Shown here one piece after another: positions 31,856 through 38,430 of a stretch of DNA of 44,562 nt. The stretch's first letter is position 1. Every line of letters starts with the position of its first letter. Origin of the DNA: a virus; the IMG/VR virus record IMGVR_UViG_3300048589_000384, positions 1 through 44,562 of that record, one strand, 5' to 3'. A program made the translations under genes and the position numbers. The notes under the pieces are model-generated. The model was not told where the DNA came from. It did not search any database and saw only the letters and a program-made list of their open reading frames with translations.

Positions 31856-33163
31856 TTACCATTTTCTTATTACTTGTTTAGGGATTGTGCGTTGTACTTG
31901 TGATTGTCGTTCTATGAATTTGAACACTGCGGTTGCCAAATATCTAAACGCATCTGCACCGTGTGAACTCCAATCGTGTTTGGGGGAGTTTTTATAATAC
32001 TTGTTCTTTTCATCAAATTCCTTGTGGTATTGCCTAAGACACTCAAGCCCTCGTTTACACTTCTCTGCATCAAAGTATACTCGTGGTAAGATAAGTCTTA
32101 CGCTTGATATGCCTTCTTCTATCGTAAGTTTTGGTATGACTTCTATTGGTCTTAGCCCCAAACTCTCTGCGGTTGACTTTCTACTTACTCCTGTGCCTAT
32201 TTCATCCACATCGATATCGTGTGGCATAAAGTGCTTTTCGTATGTGTAACCTTTGTCCTTTAATTCATTGACATAGTATAGTAATCCCTCTCCGTTAGCT
32301 TCAAGATAGTCTATAATCCGTATTTCTTTACCAACTTTCTGTAAAAACCATATAGCTGTTGAGTCTCCGATACCTATATCCCACACAGTATATACGGGTA
32401 ATTGTGGCTCATAAGGTACATTGGTGATCCGGTTCTCTTTACTTGCTTGTTCAATTAGTTTTCCGTAATAACTTCCTTGCATTGAGCCTTCAAAACTACA
32501 CATATACTCTTGTTCAAATCGTAGGTCATCTCCGTCTTCCATTAAATACTGTTCTCGTTCTTTCTCTAGTTGCTCTGGGGTAAAAACATCAGTGTCGGTA
32601 GCTTTACTTATTTGAACAAACCAATCTGGTTGAGTCTTGGCATATTTTACTAAATCATAGCCATGATTTTTTCCACGACTTGTGAAGTTAAATACTGCCC
32701 ATCCACCATTTTCTGCAAGTATCGGACGAATATACCCCCACGCTATTGGGTCTTGCAAGGCATATTCTGAAAATACACAGCCTATTGGGTTTGTTCCAAC
32801 AATACTATCCACGTTGTCTGTTCCAATGATTTGAAAGATTGACCCATTCTTTAGTTCTATTAGCATTTCTTGGCTACTTTCTCGTACCCTCAATTCTTGA
32901 GGTATATGGTCTAAGAATTTAAATCCGTCTTTATCAATTCCATTCCATAATATCTTTTTTCCTTGATTGTATGTGGGGAAGAAATAAAAGTATGTGCCTA
33001 CTTTTTCTATCATCTTCTTTGCTACAAGGTTTATCAAGGTTTTGTCTTTTCCCCATCGTCGGTGAGCTACTACTACTGCCCTTGTTATTCCACTATCAAT
33101 CGCTTTGAGGAGTGGTATTTGATATTCCCTTGGAAGGTAGTTGAATGGTATTTGAATCTGCAT
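31856..33163 (-). CDS. terL: Terminase large subunit (ATPase/nuclease)
   Basis: 435 aa. ATPase: Walker A-like AHRRWGKDKT (33-42), Walker B GCVFSEYAL (about 129-137), FNFTSRGKNHG (motif III region). Nuclease of RNase H fold: WDIGIGDSTAIWF (first aspartate, about 260), HDIDVDEIG (about 310-318), DWSSHGADAFRYL (about 403-415). It cuts and translocates DNA at the portal. The first 68 nt overlap the end of terS in another frame. Confidence 0.92.
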   Translation of the reverse strand: MQIQIPFNYLPREYQIPLLKAIDSGITRAVVVAHRRWGKDKTLINLVAKKMIEKVGTYFYFFPTYNQGKKILWNGIDKDGFKFLDHIPQELRVRESSQEMLIELKNGSIFQIIGTDNVDSIVGTNPIGCVFSEYALQDPIAWGYIRPILAENGGWAVFNFTSRGKNHGYDLVKYAKTQPDWFVQISKATDTDVFTPEQLEKEREQYLMEDGDDLRFEQEYMCSFEGSMQGSYYGKLIEQASKENRITNVPYEPQLPVYTVWDIGIGDSTAIWFLQKVGKEIRIIDYLEANGEGLLYYVNELKDKGYTYEKHFMPHDIDVDEIGTGVSRKSTAESLGLRPIEVIPKLTIEEGISSVRLILPRVYFDAEKCKRGLECLRQYHKEFDEKNKYYKNSPKHDWSSHGADAFRYLATAVFKFIERQSQVQRTIPKQVIRKW

Positions 33164-33524
33164 AATTGATTATTTGAATTTGTAGATTCTCTCCGTATTT
33201 TCCAGTTAGTTCTTGTCTTTCACTCCATTTATCTTTTTGGAGTCTACTTTTTACGAATTTAGTGAGGTCTGCTTTTACTTTTAAATCTTTGTCTTGTGTA
33301 AGTAATTCTTTAAGGTTTTTATCTGATATTTGGATGAGTTCTTCGTCTCTTACAGCATCTGACACCCATTCAAGGTCTCGAGATACAATAGTTTTAGCAT
33401 ATTCTTCACTATATCCCACCTTGATAGCTGATTGGTATGCGTTTGCAAAAGTATCACTTTGTCTATCAAGGTATGCTTTCAAAAAATCTACTTGTCGTGG
33501 ATCAGTCTCGTATTGATTTGCCAT
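33096..33524 (-). CDS. terS: Terminase small subunit
   Basis: 142 aa. Helix-turn-helix-like DNA-binding start: DPRQVDFLKAYLD, TFANAYQSAIKVGYSEEYA, then helices KNLKELLTQDKDLKVKADL and KSRLQKDKWSER. This is the TerS arrangement (recognition helix then oligomerisation helices). Its last 68 nt overlap terL. Start behind AACATAAGT, no SD. Confidence 0.8.
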   Translation of the reverse strand: MANQYETDPRQVDFLKAYLDRQSDTFANAYQSAIKVGYSEEYAKTIVSRDLEWVSDAVRDEELIQISDKNLKELLTQDKDLKVKADLTKFVKSRLQKDKWSERQELTGKYGENLQIQIINYADSNTIQLPSKGISNTTPQSD

Positions 33525-33526
33525 AC

Positions 33527-33733
33527 TTATGTTACAAAAGAAATGGGAATTTCCTCAACCCCCTCCTTGGGGGGTGAAGATATTAAATACTGATAACGGC
33601 ATAGAGCCGTTCCGCCTTCTGTGGACAAGCATTGGTCACAGAATAATAGCGCAGTGTTCGTCTCTAGGACGTTATGAGTATTCAATGTATTCTCGTCCAC
33701 CTTCCGCTCCAGATGAACGTATTGTATTCCCAT
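33527..33733 (-). CDS. Possible small cysteine protein before terS
   Basis: 68 aa from ATG 33733 (leader GCCTTTAGT), TAA 2 nt before terS ATG. Has CDQC (about 32-35) and one later C; otherwise no family. The stretch also holds hairpins (AACGGC/GCCGTT at 33596-33612; C6/G6 near 33562-33580), so part may act as RNA leader. Tight fit to the next gene favours coding. Confidence 0.5.
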   Translation of the reverse strand: MGIQYVHLERKVDENTLNTHNVLETNTALLFCDQCLSTEGGTALCRYQYLISSPPKEGVEEIPISFVT

Positions 33734-33776
33734 ACTAAAGGCAGTTCACAATGAACAAAGCGGGCGAGAATACACA
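33734..33776 (-). other. Stretch between leader RNA and the next gene
   Basis: Short spacer after the intrinsic terminator; no motif seen. Confidence 0.3.
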
Positions 33777-33798
33777 AAAACTCCACATCGGGAGTTTT
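33777..33798 (-). terminator. Intrinsic terminator in the late leader
   Basis: AAAACTCC (33791-33798 as read on minus) pairs with GGAGTTTT, 6-nt loop, then more U. About 110-130 nt after the expected start of late transcription. The stem is symmetrical and can also act on the plus strand. It implies antitermination or partial read-through control of the late operon. Confidence 0.75.
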
Positions 33799-33908
33799 CC
33801 TTTCATTCTTTTTCAACACATACCCCCTATCACAGCAAGAATCGGAGGGAAAACTATGTTAAAAGGAGGGGATTAACACAGTTCTCAACCGCCAATTCTT
33901 GCAATGAT
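33777..33908 (-). ncRNA. Structured terminated leader RNA of the late operon
   Basis: From the promoter at 33915-33942 the first 130 nt can form one long rod: TATCA/TGATA (33905-33909 with 33828-33832), GCAAGAATTGG with CCGATTCTTGC (33892-33902 with 33835-33845, one G-U), AACTGTGTTAA with TTAACATAGTT (33873-33883 with 33852-33862, one G-U), and a C/U-rich apical loop with CCUCC. An intrinsic terminator follows. Layout recalls the short terminated RNA from the lambda late promoter, and CCUCC could pair with SD sites. No known RNA family assigned. Confidence 0.7.
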
Positions 33909-33914
33909 ACACCT

Positions 33915-33942
33915 AGTATACACCGTTTATGCACAAGGTCAA
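33915..33942 (-). promoter_or_regulatory. Late operon promoter
   Basis: TTGACC (33937-33942), 16-nt spacer, TATACT (33915-33920) on the minus strand. Transcript would start near 33908. The -35 overlaps the stop of the zinc gene 33939-34109. No other consensus promoter was noticed between it and the late terminator at 5465-5517. Confidence 0.75.
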
Positions 33943-34109
33943 TCGTACAAAGTGGATATAGTGGGGATATATATTCTGTTTTTTCTTTTCCATTGTGCTT
34001 TGCTGGCTTTTCTCTTGCGTTCTTTTTTACACAAGAAGCACGCATTATCTACTCTGTTTGTTTTTCGACCTTTAATTTCATCACTGCAGATGGAACAAAT
34101 AACTATCAT
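33939..34109 (-). CDS. Small basic zinc-ribbon protein, 56 aa
   Basis: ATG 34109, stop TGA 33939-33941. ICSICSDEIKGRKTNRVDNA followed by CFLCKKERKRKASKAQWKRK: CxxC ... CxxC with a basic tail, the common phage zinc ribbon that likely binds nucleic acid. It sits upstream of the late promoter and after a GC-rich hairpin. May be a late regulator; role not shown. Confidence 0.65.
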   Translation of the reverse strand: MIVICSICSDEIKGRKTNRVDNACFLCKKERKRKASKAQWKRKNRIYIPTISTLYD

Positions 34110-34127
34110 AGACAGGCTGAGTTACGA

Positions 34128-34153
34128 TGGGGCGAAATGACAGGCTCGCCCCA
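34128..34153 (-). terminator. GC-rich hairpin after the foreign cassette
   Basis: Perfect 8-bp stem TGGGGCGA / TCGCCCCA with a 10-nt loop, between the stop at 34161 and the next ATG at 34109. It lacks a U-run on the minus side, so it may be factor-dependent. It marks the boundary of the GC-rich insert. Confidence 0.5.
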
Positions 34154-34160
34154 GTGCCTG

Positions 34161-34394
34161 CTAGACTTCCTCTAGTTCCATCACCTCCTTGGTGTTGCCG
34201 TCGACCCGCAGACCGTGCTTCTTGTACAACCCCCACACAAGTCCAAGTAACTCGTGCATCGAGTGCGTCCCCTCCGAGAGAGCATCCAAGTAGAGCCTTC
34301 CCAAGACCTGCGCCTCGGGGCAATTCCAGATGTTCCCTTTACGTTGGACGATTGCCTCGACCGAGGCAAGGTACTGCTCCACGGCAGTTTTCAT
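34161..34394 (-). CDS. GC-rich foreign gene, 77 aa, strong SD
   Basis: Starts ATG 34394 with a perfect AGGAGGTGA eight bases upstream, a feature lacking in almost all other genes here, and a far higher GC third-codon use. Helical protein (TAVEQYLASVEAIVQRKGNI; EGTHSMHELLGLVWGLYKK). No family recognised. Leader carries nested stems CCACCC/GGGTGG (34417-34422, 34452-34457). Likely acquired from a GC-rich phage or host; retained SD suggests it is still translated by an SD-using host. Confidence 0.7.
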   Translation of the reverse strand: MKTAVEQYLASVEAIVQRKGNIWNCPEAQVLGRLYLDALSEGTHSMHELLGLVWGLYKKHGLRVDGNTKEVMELEEV

Positions 34395-34457
34395 GGCGTC
34401 ACCTCCTAGTTGATAGCCACCCGAGAACCCCCGATGTATCAGGGGCTGTGAGGGTGG

Positions 34458-34634
34458 TTATGAATATAATTCTGCAAGATTTTTTTTGTCCTCTTGAAAC
34501 AAGCGTTGAGTTAAAAATTTACTCTTTCCTTTTTTCCAAAGTTCTTTTGGTAATTTAATTTTCCGGCTAAATCCGGTATGTTTTACAATTCTACTCTTAT
34601 TCCATTCCCTTATTCGACGGTCTTTTTCAATCAT
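34458..34634 (-). CDS. Small basic protein, 58 aa
   Basis: ATG 34634, stop 34458-34460. Strongly basic and helical (IEKDRRIREWNKSRIVKHTG; KLPKELWKKGKSKFLTQRLF). Its frame is open further upstream with a Lys/Glu-rich helix but no start codon there. Could bind nucleic acid. Stop adjoins the hairpin of the GC-rich cassette. Confidence 0.5.
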   Translation of the reverse strand: MIEKDRRIREWNKSRIVKHTGFSRKIKLPKELWKKGKSKFLTQRLFQEDKKNLAELYS

Positions 34635-34681
34635 CTCTAATTGTTTTTCTCTTTGTAATTTTTCCTCTCGTAAAATATTAT

Positions 34682-34942
34682 CTAGTCCTTAGGTACACCA
34701 TTCAATTCAAAATACACAGCCACTCCAACATCATCAACTGTTTGGTTGGAATAAAAACCATCGCCTCTCATCCGTTCTTTTAGATTTGTACTGATAACGA
34801 TTTGTTTCGCCCTAAGTCTGACTAATTCATCACACAATTTTTGTCCAGCTGAGTAAGGGGATGTTACACCAAAGCGTGAACGCTCATTATGTACGGTTCT
34901 GGACTGCTGTTGTGGCCATTGTAGTGGATTTTCAAATTGCAT
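34682..34942 (-). CDS. Short version of a phage family often linked to J-domain proteins
   Basis: 86 aa from ATG 34942 (leader ACACATAAT). LQWPQQQSRTVHNERSRFGV, AKQIVISTNLKERMRGDGF and DVGVAVYFELNG match the N-terminal half of a phage protein family with the phrase VISTN ... GVAVYF, normally about twice as long. The C-terminal half is absent here. Function of the family is unclear. Confidence 0.6.
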   Translation of the reverse strand: MQFENPLQWPQQQSRTVHNERSRFGVTSPYSAGQKLCDELVRLRAKQIVISTNLKERMRGDGFYSNQTVDDVGVAVYFELNGVPKD

Positions 34943-34943
34943 A

Positions 34944-35204
34944 TTATGTGTTGTTATAAATAGGTAATTTGTTTTCAATTTCTTCGATAGCTTGTCTGTA
35001 GCCAGAATTATAATATCTGGATTTTTCAAATTCTTTTTTGATGTCTTCTTTCAGTGCAAAGTTAAACTTAATAAAATCAAAAATGTCCTGTATTGCCAAA
35101 TGTTTATCTAAATTTATTCTTTCATTTCCATCTTTGTCTTTTACTTCTACTAAGTAACTGTCAATAATGTTATATAATTTTTCTTTAATTTCTTCGTTTG
35201 TCAT
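34944..35204 (-). CDS. Hypothetical protein, 86 aa
   Basis: Charged helical protein (TNEEIKEKLYNIIDSYLVEV; KEDIKKEFEKSRYYNSGYRQ). Similar KEDIxxEFE segments appear in the proteins at 35829 and 36162 (VPKEDVEREIDRK; SKEDIERGIEKME), so these three may be diverged relatives. Preceded by the repeated leader motif at 35216-35229. Confidence 0.65.
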   Translation of the reverse strand: MTNEEIKEKLYNIIDSYLVEVKDKDGNERINLDKHLAIQDIFDFIKFNFALKEDIKKEFEKSRYYNSGYRQAIEEIENKLPIYNNT

Positions 35205-35215
35205 ATTAGGTTTTG

Positions 35216-35229
35216 TTATTGAGTAGAGT
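35216..35229 (-). promoter_or_regulatory. Repeated leader motif, copy 1
   Basis: Plus-strand TTATTGAGTAGAGT (ACTCTACTCAATAA in the transcript) directly upstream of the ATG at 35204. The same 10-14 nt recur at 35430-35443, 35839-35852, 36131-36144 and 38696-38707, each 10-30 nt from a gene start. Confidence 0.6.
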
Positions 35230-35231
35230 AT

Positions 35232-35417
35232 TTATACAATAATGAGTCTATCCTGCTTTTCTATTATAAAAGGATCAGCCCATTCAGACTTTTTTTTTAA
35301 TCTTTGCTTCACTTTTTGCTCAGCTTCTTTAAAACTATCTGCCAAAACATATGCAATGCGTATGTCATTATCTGCTCCAGGGTAGTGCATACTGTACGTC
35401 ACTTGGAAAGTTTCCAT
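35232..35417 (-). CDS. Small hypothetical protein, 61 aa
   Basis: Beta-alpha-beta look: FQVTYSMHYPGADNDIRIAY, SFKEAEQKVKQRLKKK, then DPFIIEKQDRLIIV. A small single-domain fold of unknown role that recurs in many phages (cytosolic, perhaps nucleic-acid related). The repeated leader motif precedes it. Confidence 0.65.
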   Translation of the reverse strand: METFQVTYSMHYPGADNDIRIAYVLADSFKEAEQKVKQRLKKKSEWADPFIIEKQDRLIIV

Positions 35418-35429
35418 ATAGGTTATTTA

Positions 35430-35443
35430 TTATTGAGTAGAGT
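35430..35443 (-). promoter_or_regulatory. Repeated leader motif, copy 2
   Basis: Same TTATTGAGTAGAGT upstream of the ATG at 35417, 13 nt away. Confidence 0.6.
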
Positions 35444-35445
35444 GT

Positions 35446-35832
35446 TTAATACACTGTTAAAAGTGTAGGATATTCGCAACCCTCCGAAAACTTGAATGTC
35501 ATTTTCTTATATTTTATTTCTACATTATACTTATCAGATTCATAGGCTTCTAGCGCTAGGTCGTGAAGCCATGTATGCAAACCAATCTTTTTTTCGGTTT
35601 CTTGAATCCACCTGTCGATAAAACGTTGAGAAGCCCTATCAATAGCATGATTACTCAGTTCTATCTTTGGCATTTGTGAACTTCCACGCCTTTCCAATTC
35701 AGCTTTAGCATACTCAGCGTGAACGTTCTCGTTGACACACCAGCGTAAATAGCTAAGCGGTATTCTTGTCCATAGCTCACCACTATACTTACCAAAATGT
35801 ACTTTCAGATTGTGCATTTCTTCAGGTTTCAT
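35446..35832 (-). CDS. DUF3820-like protein with extra C-terminal domain
   Basis: 128 aa. N-terminal VHFGKYSGELWTRIPLSYLR matches the DUF3820 pattern (FGKYKG...PxSYLxW). The C-terminal half (ELSNHAIDRASQRFIDRWI) looks like a separate domain. DUF3820 occurs near exonucleases in several phages; function unproven. Confidence 0.65.
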   Translation of the reverse strand: MKPEEMHNLKVHFGKYSGELWTRIPLSYLRWCVNENVHAEYAKAELERRGSSQMPKIELSNHAIDRASQRFIDRWIQETEKKIGLHTWLHDLALEAYESDKYNVEIKYKKMTFKFSEGCEYPTLLTVY

Positions 35833-36119
35833 ATATTTTTATTGAGTAGAGTGTTTTTTAGTTCGTTTAATACTTCGGCACAACCGTACATTTCGTTTCC
35901 TTTTTCGTACATACGAGCTCGCATTGCCTTTTCGTGTATTTCCATAAACTTTTTTACTTTTCTATCTATCTCCCTCTCAACATCCTCTTTTGGTACAAAG
36001 TTGTCTTTGATGAATTGAGTAATATCCCAAAATTCATATCCACCGTTTCCACCATCTTGTGCCCAGCAAAAACCTCCAATTATAGTTTTTAATTTTTCTT
36101 CCCAGTTGTTGTTTTCCAT
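35829..36119 (-). CDS. Hypothetical protein, 96 aa
   Basis: WEEKLKTIIGGFCWAQDGGN, then VPKEDVEREIDRKVKKFMEI, ends LNELKNTLLNKNI. The third copy of the TTATTGAGTAGAGT sequence encodes its last residues. It shares the KEDxxREI block with neighbouring proteins. No function. Confidence 0.65.
   Translation of the reverse strand: MENNNWEEKLKTIIGGFCWAQDGGNGGYEFWDITQFIKDNFVPKEDVEREIDRKVKKFMEIHEKAMRARMYEKGNEMYGCAEVLNELKNTLLNKNI
35839..35852 (-). promoter_or_regulatory. Repeated leader motif, copy 3
   Basis: TTATTGAGTAGAGT within the last codons of the 35829 gene and upstream of ATG 35832. The overlap with a gene end shows the motif is constrained as sequence, not as protein. Confidence 0.55.
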
Positions 36120-36130
36120 AGGGTTATTTG

Positions 36131-36144
36131 TTAGTGAGTAGGGT
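36131..36144 (-). promoter_or_regulatory. Repeated leader motif, copy 4 (diverged)
   Basis: TTAGTGAGTAGGGT, two mismatches to the consensus, upstream of the ATG at 36119. Confidence 0.5.
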
Positions 36145-36161
36145 GTTTTTGAGGTCGTAAA

Positions 36162-36671
36162 TTAGTAAAACAATTCTCTCATTCGGGCATACATTTTTGG
36201 AGCAGACCAATGCTCTCCAACACATTCTTTTTCGTACATCAAGCAAAGCTCCTCGTAATTGTCCGCAAAAATCTTCCATAAGTTTGTAAGCTGTTCTCCA
36301 TTCACTATAGGGCTATAATCAATTAAATCTCCCAACTCCTTGACCCTACTCTCCCATTCAGGGAACTGCTTGAGCAAACGATAACACCTACCAAAATCAC
36401 TAGGGTCTAATGGTGTGCTTTTATCTTTATGTGGAACCCCCACCATTGCCCTAAAAATAGCTTTTGAGCTCGTCCCCGTGTCATCACTCAACAGCCACTC
36501 CATCTTTTCTATCCCCCTCTCAATATCCTCTTTAGAGACAAAATTTTCTTTTAGGGTTATTTCTAAAAAATCTTTTTTATAACATCCTAAATCATACATA
36601 ATATTTGATATACTTGTCCCGCAACCATAATTATCAAAAATCATTTCTGCATATTTTTCTTCTAAAGTCAT
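36162..36671 (-). CDS. Hypothetical protein, 169 aa
   Basis: Start ATG 36671 (leader AAATAATTAT). Begins TLEEKYAEMIFDNYGCGTSI, contains SKEDIERGIEKMEWLL and C-terminal LDPSDFGRCYRLLKQFPEWE, a phrase widespread in uncharacterised phage proteins. The C-terminal half is recurrent in phages and may be a separate domain. Unassigned. Confidence 0.7.
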   Translation of the reverse strand: MTLEEKYAEMIFDNYGCGTSISNIMYDLGCYKKDFLEITLKENFVSKEDIERGIEKMEWLLSDDTGTSSKAIFRAMVGVPHKDKSTPLDPSDFGRCYRLLKQFPEWESRVKELGDLIDYSPIVNGEQLTNLWKIFADNYEELCLMYEKECVGEHWSAPKMYARMRELFY

Positions 36672-36675
36672 ATAA

Positions 36676-37284
36676 TTATTTTTTAAATACAAACCAATAT
36701 GAGTGATATTTTCTTGCGTGGCGTTGCACTAAATTACTATTCCATACACGACCACCTTTGAAAGCCATAATAAATAAATCCTCTACCTTAAACCCAATAT
36801 CTATCGCCCAATTATGAACAAAGCAATGTGTTAGCGTTGTTTTGCTATCTGTAAAATCTTGACACTTGAAAGCAACGATGCCACCTTTGTTTAGTATTTT
36901 ATAAAATGCTAGCAAAGCGGTTTTATACATAGTTTCTAATTCTTCAAATCCATTATGGAACATAGTAAATCTTTGTTTCATTAAATTTAAATTTTCTCTA
37001 TTTCTTTTCTCAAACATAAATGGTGGGTCAAAAACGATACCTTTTATCGTTTGATTAAAATTATAATTTTCTAAGTGTTCTATATCCCATTTTATTGTAT
37101 CGTCTGTTTTTGGGTTTATATCTATTTTTATTTTAGGTCTTTCCAAGTCTTCATAAAACTTTCCACTTGAATAACAAGGGTCTAAATCAAAATTTTTGCC
37201 ATTAAGATACAATTTTCTGATAGACCAAAGTATATCTCTGTCTGAATTTTGTATTGATTTTATACATTTCGTATTTTTTTCCAT
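36676..37284 (-). CDS. DNA adenine/cytosine N-methyltransferase-like protein
   Basis: 202 aa. Catalytic DPPF in VFDPPFMFEKR (about 85-94) is the N4/N6 amino-methyltransferase motif IV; FDLDPCYSSGKFYED and IVAFKCQDFTD (motif V-like, GG before it) fit a class I fold, and the start resembles a site-specific phage methylase. No SD. It may mask phage DNA from host restriction, or be an orphan methylase. The FxGxG motif I is degenerate, which leaves some doubt. Confidence 0.75.
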   Translation of the reverse strand: MEKNTKCIKSIQNSDRDILWSIRKLYLNGKNFDLDPCYSSGKFYEDLERPKIKIDINPKTDDTIKWDIEHLENYNFNQTIKGIVFDPPFMFEKRNRENLNLMKQRFTMFHNGFEELETMYKTALLAFYKILNKGGIVAFKCQDFTDSKTTLTHCFVHNWAIDIGFKVEDLFIMAFKGGRVWNSNLVQRHARKYHSYWFVFKK

Positions 37285-37288
37285 ACTA

Positions 37289-37846
37289 CTAATTAAATAT
37301 CTCTAACAAATAATCAAATAGGGCACGAGCTGAGGGGTCTTTTAGAATGTATTCTTGTTCCTTCCCTGGCTTTAGTGTGGAGTATCTTTTTGTATAACCA
37401 CTCTCCGCTACTATCTCTTGTAAACTTTTGGTGAAGCCACAGGATTGCCATAATAAATTAAGGTATTCTCCACAATGTATTTGTCCATAAGGAGTTTCAA
37501 TTCCGTAATTAAGTACCTCTGTGTTTATTGTTCCAATTTCATCAAGTTTATTTAGCACATCACCAATCAAGATAGGGTGTCCGAGGATTTTTGCGATATC
37601 ATAAAATGACTGCTCAGTGTCCTCATCATACTCATCAAAACTAAACAATTCTTTGTGTATGTCTTTTATTTTATACGCTTGCAATTCAAAACTACTTCTC
37701 TCAGTAAATATATCTTCAAACTCAGTTACATTCACAATTCTATAGTTTACTTCATTATAATCTTCATCTACCCATTCAAATTCGCACCCAAAAGAAAGGG
37801 TCTTATCAGCCAGTCTATCAATTAAATTTTCTATTTTATTTTGCAT
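37289..37846 (-). CDS. Hypothetical protein, 185 aa
   Basis: ATG 37846 (a TTG five codons earlier is less likely). NKIENLIDRLADKTLSFGCE, then a beta/alpha middle (KDIHKELFSFDEYDEDTEQS), LIGDVLNKLDEIGTINTEVL, and a repeat-like end YTKRYSTLKPGKEQEYILKD. Recurrent in phage genomes but without known role. Confidence 0.65.
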   Translation of the reverse strand: MQNKIENLIDRLADKTLSFGCEFEWVDEDYNEVNYRIVNVTEFEDIFTERSSFELQAYKIKDIHKELFSFDEYDEDTEQSFYDIAKILGHPILIGDVLNKLDEIGTINTEVLNYGIETPYGQIHCGEYLNLLWQSCGFTKSLQEIVAESGYTKRYSTLKPGKEQEYILKDPSARALFDYLLEIFN

Positions 37847-37850
37847 AGGA

Positions 37851-38018
37851 TTATTTATCAACTTCCTCTCCTAATAAAATAATTTGTCCTCTTTCTTCTA
37901 TTAACTTCCAATGTTTTTCAATTAGTTTAATCAGTGCTTTTTTCTCAGTCGTTTCTTTTATATTTATTGGAAAATTATCTTCATTCCCAAGTATAAAGCC
38001 AAATGTTTTTTCTTTCAT
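37851..38018 (-). CDS. Small hypothetical protein, 55 aa
   Basis: ATG 38018, 2 nt after the preceding stop; its end overlaps the next gene's possible TTG start. Beta start then helix (KEKTFGFILGNEDNFPINIK; EKKALIKLIEKHWKLIEERG). Unassigned. Confidence 0.5.
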   Translation of the reverse strand: MKEKTFGFILGNEDNFPINIKETTEKKALIKLIEKHWKLIEERGQIILLGEEVDK

Positions 38019-38020
38019 AT

Positions 38021-38125
38021 TCAATAAATAAACTTATAATAAAACCACATAGACCCTAAATGTACCAAGAAGTCAAGAACGATTGTAAGGATAACGAGTT
38101 CAATGGTGGTGGAGGGTTTGAGCAT
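38021..38125 (-). CDS. Single-span membrane microprotein, 34 aa
   Basis: ATG 38125, stop 38021-38023. One hydrophobic helix (ELVILTIVLDFLVHLGSMWF) flanked by polar ends. Tightly followed by the next gene. Unknown; small early membrane proteins of this kind often act against host functions. Confidence 0.45.
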   Translation of the reverse strand: MLKPSTTIELVILTIVLDFLVHLGSMWFYYKFIY

Positions 38126-38191
38126 AGTTATATAAAATTATTTTTCTTCTATAAGTTCGATTTGGTGCTAATGATAGCTGTATATGTACAT

Positions 38192-38200
38192 TGTGGATAA
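38192..38200. promoter_or_regulatory. DnaA box in an intergenic gap
   Basis: Perfect TTATCCACA on the minus strand in the 80-bp gap 38126-38206, which otherwise holds only A/T-rich sequence with no gene. Confidence 0.4.
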
Positions 38201-38206
38201 GTATAG

Positions 38207-38383
38207 TTATATTTTACTTTCCCAATAGCGCCTGTGTAATTCAATAAAAAATACTGCGGCAAACGTAAACCAAAAAACTTGGTATATCCAAACGTCTGTC
38301 TTTGCTCCCAGTATCATCCCGGACCCAATGGTAATATTCCACAATAATAAATCTACTATTCTATGTCGAGTCATATTATTCAT
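38207..38383 (-). CDS. Small membrane protein, 58 aa
   Basis: In-frame ATGs at 38383 and 38374 behind TATAATTAAG. Two hydrophobic stretches (IVDLLLWNITIGSGMILGA, WIYQVFWFTFAAVFFIEL) separated by a short polar turn with a basic tail. A minor two-span protein of unknown role. It is the first gene after a TATAAT-like site in the gap at 38384-38430, which lacks a clear -35. Confidence 0.5.
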   Translation of the reverse strand: MNNMTRHRIVDLLLWNITIGSGMILGAKTDVWIYQVFWFTFAAVFFIELHRRYWESKI

Positions 38384-38430
38384 CTTAATTATAAGGTTTT
38401 TATGTAATATCTATAAAAGTTTAGGTATCT

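Noticed and set aside
33562-33612. Second terminator before terS
   Set aside because: The C6/G6 and AACGGC/GCCGTT hairpins have no U-tract and lie in a plausible 68-aa coding frame.
33854-34045. 63-codon minus frame across the late promoter
   Set aside because: Its coding pattern is a shadow of the zinc gene 33939-34109 in another frame, and its rest covers the promoter and the structured RNA.
34127-34558. 143-codon plus-strand frame over the 34161 gene
   Set aside because: Antisense to a gene with a perfect SD; arginine/proline-rich chance translation of GC-rich DNA.
38030-38080. Promoter TTGACT-17-TCTATG on the minus strand
   Set aside because: The -10 is poor and it lies inside the coding sequence of the 34-aa membrane protein.
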